In this document: positions 58,101-64,000 of the stretch, piece by piece | Numbering within the stretch: position 1 is the stretch's first letter | How the letters are laid out: each line of letters opens with the position of its first letter | NCBI GenBank assembly: GCA_026874595.1 | Contig: CM049316.1 | Span: 13,196,839-13,260,838, forward strand | Source of the DNA: Sipunculus nudus | Lineage: Eukaryota; Annelida; Sipuncula; Golfingiida; Sipunculidae | Direction: 5' to 3' | Length of the DNA stretch: 64,000 nucleotides | Translations under genes and position numbers: made by a program | The notes under the pieces: model-generated | Databases searched by the model: none | What the model saw: only the letters and a program-made list of their open reading frames with translations | Told to the model about the DNA's origin: nothing

Positions 58101-60669
58101 TAGGTTCAAAAGGGCTAACCTTTACAGTCCTATGGGCTGAGGAACTGATGTAATCTTCAATGGTAGCCCTTGCTTCACTTTCTGACATCAACTCTACATT
58201 CTTATAGTTATCCCCTGGGTGATCTTTCTTGATGTGTTTCCTTACATCCCATAACCAATTAGACCGTTTCCCACAATAACCACATTTATAAGGCTTCAGA
58301 TTATCATGAATGGTCATATGGCTCTTGAGCTTAGACTGGGCTTCACAAGTAAAGGGACATTTAGGGCAACAAACTACTTTCTTGCCAGTACTTGGGTCAT
58401 CTTTTACCAAGATGTTACTGTTCAACCCTGGTGATGTGATGGGGGATGGTGTCCCCTTTGTACTGTAGTTACTGTGGGATGCTGGTGATTGGTCCTGAAT
58501 CTTCAAATACTGATCCAGGGTAAGCTGCTCTTGGTGCTGCTGTTTGCGCAGTGTTTCTTCTGGGGCTTCTGGGATCACAACAACTGTGCCTGATTCAAAC
58601 ATACCTGCTTCATACACTGAAGCTCCATATAAAGTCTGTGGATCAGTAGTGTCCATTGCTTCCTCTGGTAAACAAGCATTCCCTTCATACCCAACCTCTC
58701 CCATTTCCACTTCCTCTGAAAGGCTCTGCTGTTTGATCTGCTGACTCTGCTGCTCTATTTCTGGCTTGTATGTCTGCTCTGTCATTTGTACCAAATTGTG
58801 TTCATTAACATGGTCCCCATGGTGCTTTGCGAGATGTCTCTTCATGTCCCCTTTCCATAAGGTTTTGTACTGGCAAAACATACAGTGAAATGGTTTCTCT
58901 CCTGTGTGAAGCATGGTGTGGCGATCTACCTCAGATTTACAAGTACCAATATATGGACAATACACACACCTCAGTTCAGGCTTATCTTGATCAAGTATCT
59001 GATTTCCATTCCCATCATTGATGGTTTCATACTTGTGAATTTGCTTAGTGCCTCGTCCTCCATTTGATCTTTGTCTAGTCAAGCCAAGGGCAGCCCTGTG
59101 TGATTTACGCATATGCATATTCAAGTCAAATTTGTATTTATAACTCTTGTTACAGTGCTGACAAAAGAAACGCCTGTCTACTTTGTGCACAAGCATGTGC
59201 CTTTTGAGGTCTGCTGGCCACTTTGCCATGTATGAACAGTGCTTACACTTCAAATTCTCATTCACAAAAAGTGCTTTTCGGACTGTGTTTTTCAATGACA
59301 GATCAAGCGGTTGCTCATCTGTTTTGCTGACAGGCTGTGAGTCTGCATCATCAACTTTGTTACTGATGATAAGCAACACTTTGCGGGGAAACTCCTTAAT
59401 TTTACGCCCATGTTTCCTTTTCAAATGACGACTGAGATCAGATGACCTGCGATACCTAGACTTGCATATAGGGCAAGCCCATGGCTGAAATTTTGGATGC
59501 AGTACAATGTGTGATCTCAAATGTGTTTCATTTGGCAGTGACAGTCCACAAATAGGACATAATATTTCAGGACAAGGTTCTTTGGATGATGATCTATTTG
59601 AACTGCTCGGCGGGGAACTGCCTGAGGGTGTCCCATGATTTGGAGTTGCATATCTCTGGGGGCTCATATCTATTGCTTCTTCTGTGTTGTTGTTGGTCAC
59701 ATCAGACAAGGTCATTGCAGTATCAATGCCAAACAGTTTTTCTGGGCTGGCAAGACTGTGATGTTCCTCCTGGTGATTTTCAATCTCCATGGATGTGTTG
59801 GCAGAGAAGCTGCACAGGTGACATTTCACAGCATAACTGTTGGTGTGATGCAAGTTATGTTCATCCATTTCATCCTTTAGGGAACAACTAAACCTGCATT
59901 CTGCACAAGTCAGTTGAGGGTTTTTGGCATGCTGTGCCCTGTGAATGGAAAATTCAATCTTGCGGTTGGTTTTGAAGCTACAGCGATCACAGTTGTACAC
60001 GCTGCCTTTCATGTGAACACTCTTCATGTGCTTTTGCACCATCCAGCGCTGGCTGTTCACAAAAGAACATAATTTACATTGATACTTTGTTTCAGAATGG
60101 TCTTTGTTCCATATCTCTTTAATGTACTTAGACTGAGTAGTAGTTTCTGTTTCAAAAGTACTGTTGTCCAGAGTACTGGTTACATTGCCTCTATTATCTG
60201 AATTGTGTGTGGGTATTTGAGCTTCATTTACAAAGTCATCTGGGGAATCATCAGCTTTTCTTATTGCTTCAAGATCAAATGGTGGCTTGAGCGGTTCAAG
60301 ATCTCTTATGACCAGAGGAGGTGCATCTCTGTGGATCATGGCACGGTGGCGGGGCATTTTGTGCTTATACCTCGTGGCATACTGGCACAAATCACATGGG
60401 TAGACAAGTATGTCTGCATCATGTAGCTGCACCTGGTGACACAGGAACAAACGAGACTTGTTGGTGTTGAATGAGCAGTGTTCACATTTGTAGTTCCTTT
60501 TCAACGGTATCCCTGCATTCAGTCCTAGCTTTGAGGGTTTCTTCTTTGGTGGCTTACACCTTTTGGTGTGCATCGTGAACAGGAAGTCATGCCTGGTGCT
60601 AAAGCCACAAACACAAGTCTGCAGTGATCCACTACTTTTCCCAAATGGTAACTTCACTTGAAAGGACAT
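52023..60669 (-). CDS. giant C2H2 zinc-finger protein, 2 coding exons, ~1,944 aa
   Basis: Coding exons 60669-54993 and 52180-52023 (minus). The donor AAAG|GTAAC at 54993 and the acceptor ATTTCAG before 52180 join in phase (G|AT = Asp), giving about 1,944 residues. There are 30 fingers in the large exon and one in the small exon (Cys1918, Cys1921, His1934, His1938). The first finger (Cys19, Cys21) is atypical. Residues 454-458 are PLDLS, the CtBP co-repressor motif. Fingers near 792, 921 and 1009 share a 20-residue acidic tail. The last ten fingers of the large exon form five pairs separated by linkers. Probably a nuclear DNA-binding regulator; finger text such as CPYxxxxxxxLxxH recalls REST or ZNF462 types, but I do not assign a name. 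The ATG at 60669 is the first in the exon, 23 nt after an acceptor (TTTACAG), so an upstream non-coding exon exists. Confidence 0.95.
52357..54762 (-). mobile_element. Helentron-like element filling the zinc-finger intron
   Basis: On the minus strand it starts TTTTTAGCTCAGCTGACCTT (hairpin with the mirrored CAGTCATGCTG), then a GTCC/GGCC-rich tract (54673-54711) and GCAGGGCACAAATCG. It ends near 52357 with AGCTGAGCGTCATGACCCAT. These match the two ends of the element at 22372-26226. The core here instead carries ~125-bp units with TGACCTTTGACCT boxes. It occupies 2.4 of the 2.8 kb of the intron. Confidence 0.7.
53990..54500. repeat. ~125-140 bp tandem units with DR1-type boxes
   Basis: Four units starting GTGACCTTGACCTTTGACCT or close variants (near 53993, 54130, 54265 and 54411), then CTCAAAATCAATAGG, a CTTCCCCTGTTGGTAGGTGA stretch and GATGAAAAG. 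Exact TGACCTTTGACCT (the inverse of AGGTCAAAGGTCA) is at 54137-54149 and 54272-54284; 54000-54012 differs by one base. Confidence 0.8.
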
Positions 60670-60692
60670 ATTTGCTGTCTCTCAGTCAAGCC
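54993..60692 (-). CDS. zinc-finger gene, large exon (acceptor at 60692, ATG at 60669)
   Basis: A 5.7-kb exon holding fingers 1-30. The acceptor TTTCTTTACAG precedes 60692. If the donor at 54993 is not used, translation runs 10 more codons (GNFQFSHEYR) to TAG at 54961, giving 1,902 residues without the last finger. Confidence 0.95.
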
Positions 60693-63600
60693 CTGTAAAG
60701 AAAATACCCACAATCAATTACATGTAACAATGATCATTATAATTATTTAATTTACATCATATATACTTACAATGCAGCCAAATAAAAAATTCAAATACCA
60801 AGCCTATGAACTGCACTTCGATTGATTTATTATAGATTTTATTAAAATTAAAAACAATGTTCTCTTGGTCCACAGTGCACACCTAAAGTTCTCTATGAAG
60901 GTAACTTTATGAAATATGGAACACAGAAACAGGTTAAGGGTTTATATATTACTAAACCTTTGAAATGGAGTTGAGAAGTTTTTTAAAGTACTGCAAACAA
61001 TCTGTACTGCATATAATTTATTTAATGTCAATTCTCAGTTGAGCACTAAAAATTTATGTTGCTTTTGAATCTATGTTTGATCTGGTGTAAGGAGAGCCTT
61101 TTATGGTCTTAAACTACAAAATGGGACTCATATTAACACATATAAAATTTATTAACAAAGAAGTTCAAAGAAAGGTATGAAAGGTATGATATTTTTTTAC
61201 ATGTATTTTAACAATGGATGTTGGTAATGGTCAAACCAGCTGGACATTTTAATATAACATGTTTCCTAACAATGTGAGTGAACAAGGCTTAAGGGAAAAC
61301 ATAACTAAAGAAGTTAATTATATCATAATATAGTATATTACATTGTAATAGAGATGAGCATGTAACACAATATATTATATTTTATTTACGGAAAAAAATA
61401 TATGTTCATTTAAGTGAAATCTCCTATTCCAAATTTATAAAACATCATTCTGATAAATAAGGAAAATAAGACTACAGACTACAAAATTTAACAAGACTGC
61501 TCTTTGATACATATTTTGTTTACAGTTTTGTAATAATCTGATGTTCTCTAACCACTAGCCCAATGTTCTTTTACACGAACTGAACCATCCGTAGCATTGA
61601 CACCATTTCAGCTGTGTGTTGGGGGGGGGGGGGGGGGGGAGGGGGCCCAGTTGACAGCCGGTGTGCTGCCAGCCAGATAAAGGGATGTAAGCTCAGCTTA
61701 TTTATATTCGAATGAGCTAAAAAAGGAACAAAATCTTTCACACTGTTTCAACTGTTCAACAGTTCATATCTTTATTAGATTGCAAATTTTTTGGCATTAG
61801 GTATTCAAAAGCAAGGAATGGATTTTCTGAAACCCAATGTGGAAGCTACTAAGCCAAACAAATTGAGAACAGAAACCAGAGAATAACAAATGTTACACTG
61901 ATGGTATTAAACTTGATGATATTAATTAAGTTCCCATAAAACAGGTGTGAAGTTAACTTCATGAACAATTACTATATTTTAACAAAGGCTTCAAACAAAG
62001 ACCCAACTGGATCATTGTGTGGTGCTCTCTCATGCATCATTTACGTTGACAGAATCATGAAATGTTCATGACAAGGTAAATGAATTTCAAAGTTGAGGTT
62101 AATAAATTAGCATGCCTTATGGACTACTTTGCATGAATACATGGAGTAAGGCACCATGAATAATAAAGCTGTATGCATTCTATGCTGTGAACAAATTTGT
62201 GAAAGGCAGGTAATACTAACATTAAAGAAGATATTTTTTTAAAACATATAGCATGAATCTTATTGCATCATTTCTCATGTAAGAATGTAAGAGCACTACT
62301 GCTGCTTCATGACCATCTTAATGTTAATATATCACTAATCTCTTGTTATAGCTATCATTTATTATTTAGTAGTAATTATTACTTAAGGAGGGGAGAATGC
62401 AAAATAAACTTAGTATGCTTCAAGATGTTAACATTTATCATTATAATAAAAATAATGAAAATAATGGCATTTACAGTTGGAATAGACAGTAATATAATAA
62501 TAAATTGTGGAACCAGATCTTTTACGAAGTTTTTCTGGATCTTTCATCTTTAAAGAAAGTTATTCATCTTTTTTTCTGTAGAATGCTGTGATTTCTGGCT
62601 TACTCTTTGTAGATATGAATGAACTCTGGGTCATGCTCCTGGGACAGTTGTATGAGCTTGTTATCTAAATGTTTTTTTGTAAACATAGCAATGTTGACAA
62701 ATGAAAAACATGCAACCTAAGATGTTTGGCTGCATATGTGCAGATGTCCTTGGTTGCAAAAGCCCTTTGCATATTTTGGTTCATCTGGCTTACCACAAGA
62801 CATTTTGATTATTGTGGTGCCCCCCCCCCCTATTTTATAAATAAGTGGATATAAATAAAATAACAGCCTGTGTAAATGGCAGGGTCAGTGTTTTCTACCT
62901 ACTTCTGTAAAAATTACAAGGGATTACCTTTAGTTATTAGACTTCAGATTTTGGAACAGTCCCCTCTAAACAGACTTTAATAATAGATGGTCACCAATAT
63001 GTACCGTGTACCAATAATAAAACACAGTAAAGTATCAAAAGTTTCTTGTTACCTGATTGCTAAAACCGCTGCCATGTACAAAGAAACTTCACTTTAACAT
63101 TTAAAAACAACCACAATGTTGCTTTTCTGCCAGTGCTTTGTTAACAAATCTTTGACAGCGTGTACTACAATGTATGACACGGGAGCCATACACAACAAAG
63201 GTCATCACTGAGCCACTGTATCAATCTCAGGTGGCCATTACTCCCAAAACCCACTGTTTACAACACAATGGACAGCAGCATGACCGGGCGTGTTTATTCA
63301 ATGACCACCTGCCGTTTGAGGCTGTACCAAGTCACTAAACCTCACATCAACCCTGCTATGCCCCCTCACATACTTAATGGCCCATGTGAAAAGCTGACCA
63401 CCGCTGACATTATGAATATGTCATTCCATCCAGGACGAGGATTTTGTTTGTACAACAGGTACTAATGATCTGTATACAACAGTTTAATGAACACCACAAG
63501 AGGGACATATATAAACATGAACACACTTGTCCATTAGTATTTTTAACACAGCACTCGACATTGTTTAAAGCATCCAAAGTGCAATTTTTTATCTTATGAA

Positions 63601-64000
63601 TCTCAAGATTTTTACAGGATGCTTAAATGCTAACTCTGTGCAATGTACACAACCAGGTGTGGAAAATGTTGTCCATTTTTATACAGATTGATTGGGTCAT
63701 CAAAGCAAATACACAGTCCATATTAATCTCTGCATCTGAGGAAGAAAGAAAGTAGAATTGAGGAGATCCTTATCATGACATTAAGTGGCAAAACACATCA
63801 AAATGACTGCAGAGTGGCCTGGATTGCTGCCCGATGCTAACCACACAGGAATTACCTGTTAAAAACTGATAAAACTTTTTTTATTTTTCTTTTGACGACT
63901 GGACAATTTCATTTCTCACTAGTAACTGTTATAATCATATCATTTTTAGGTATAAGGGTTTTGACATGTGTGATGATACCTGAAGGTCGCACAATAGTAT
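60693..64000. other. upstream of the zinc-finger coding exon; no exon recognised
   Basis: AT-rich DNA, presumably 5' intron and flank of the zinc-finger gene. Contains G19 at 61621-61639, an AGCTCA-type repeat head on the minus strand near 61725, and the dispersed repeat 62585-62945. The 5' UTR exon required by the acceptor at 60692 was not found. Confidence 0.5.
62585..62945. repeat. dispersed repeat related to 43425-43608 and 44838-44955
   Basis: The left part matches 43425-43608; the right part (with TATTTTATAAATAAGTGGATAT and GGGATTACCTTTAGTT) matches 44838-44955. Here the two parts are only about 60 bp apart, whereas near 44 kb they are about 1.2 kb apart. Confidence 0.65.

Noticed and set aside
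55276-60426. Plus-strand ORFs up to 239 residues opposite the zinc-finger exon
   Set aside because: Shadows of the 5.7-kb coding exon on the minus strand; no splice or family support.

Overview
This window is nuclear DNA from an animal, most likely a bivalve mollusc. The genes are split by spliceosomal GT-AG introns, the non-coding DNA is AT-rich, and repeats fill most of the space between exons. Several repeats resemble ones common in mollusc genomes: long elements that start with an AGCTCAGCTGAC hairpin followed by a (GTCY)n tract, TGACCTTGACCT-rich units, and tRNA-headed SINEs. The bivalve assignment is inference; the animal assignment is firm. No bacterial operon, CRISPR array, rRNA gene or intact tRNA gene was seen.

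Layout. (1) About 1-18.5 kb, plus strand: the 3' half of the CPSF1 gene (cleavage and polyadenylation specificity factor subunit 1, CPSF160). There are 17 exons (2576-18497) encoding the last 645 residues; the 5' half lies to the left of the window. (2) 18.5-29.5 kb: CPSF1 3' UTR, then a 2.0-kb long-inverted-repeat element, a 3.9-kb Helentron-like element built from 330-344 bp tandem units, and unassigned DNA. (3) 29.5-38.8 kb, plus strand: a complete four-exon gene for a 170-residue four-pass MARVEL protein of the CMTM type. Its introns hold a PIF/Harbinger-like element, a tRNA-derived SINE and a decayed LINE reverse transcriptase. (4) 38.8-51.8 kb: a repeat field with pogo/Tigger-type ends, a Tigger transposase relic, a TA-flanked MITE and a candidate CTCF site. 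(5) 52.0-60.7 kb, minus strand: a two-exon gene for a giant C2H2 zinc-finger protein (about 1,944 residues, 31 fingers, a PLDLS CtBP-type motif). Almost all of it lies in one 5.7-kb exon, and its last finger sits in a small exon across a 2.8-kb intron filled mainly by a second Helentron-like element. (6) 60.7-64 kb: upstream DNA with no recognised exon.

The most unusual pattern is that four exon edges in two unrelated genes sit at the end of tandem repeat arrays whose unit contains the splice site itself. In CPSF1 these are the 45-bp donor array after the first visible exon, the 30-40 bp acceptor array before exon 11 and the 85-bp acceptor array before exon 16. In the CMTM gene it is the 83-92 bp donor array after exon 3. 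Each array presents the spliceosome with a row of near-copies of the true site. In the arrays beside CPSF1 exon 11 and CMTM exon 3 many copies have lost the AG or GT, whereas the six decoy acceptors before CPSF1 exon 16 all keep CAG and a pyrimidine tract.

The three genes do not form a pathway. CPSF1 acts in mRNA 3'-end formation, the CMTM protein in membranes, and the zinc-finger protein is probably a DNA-binding regulator.
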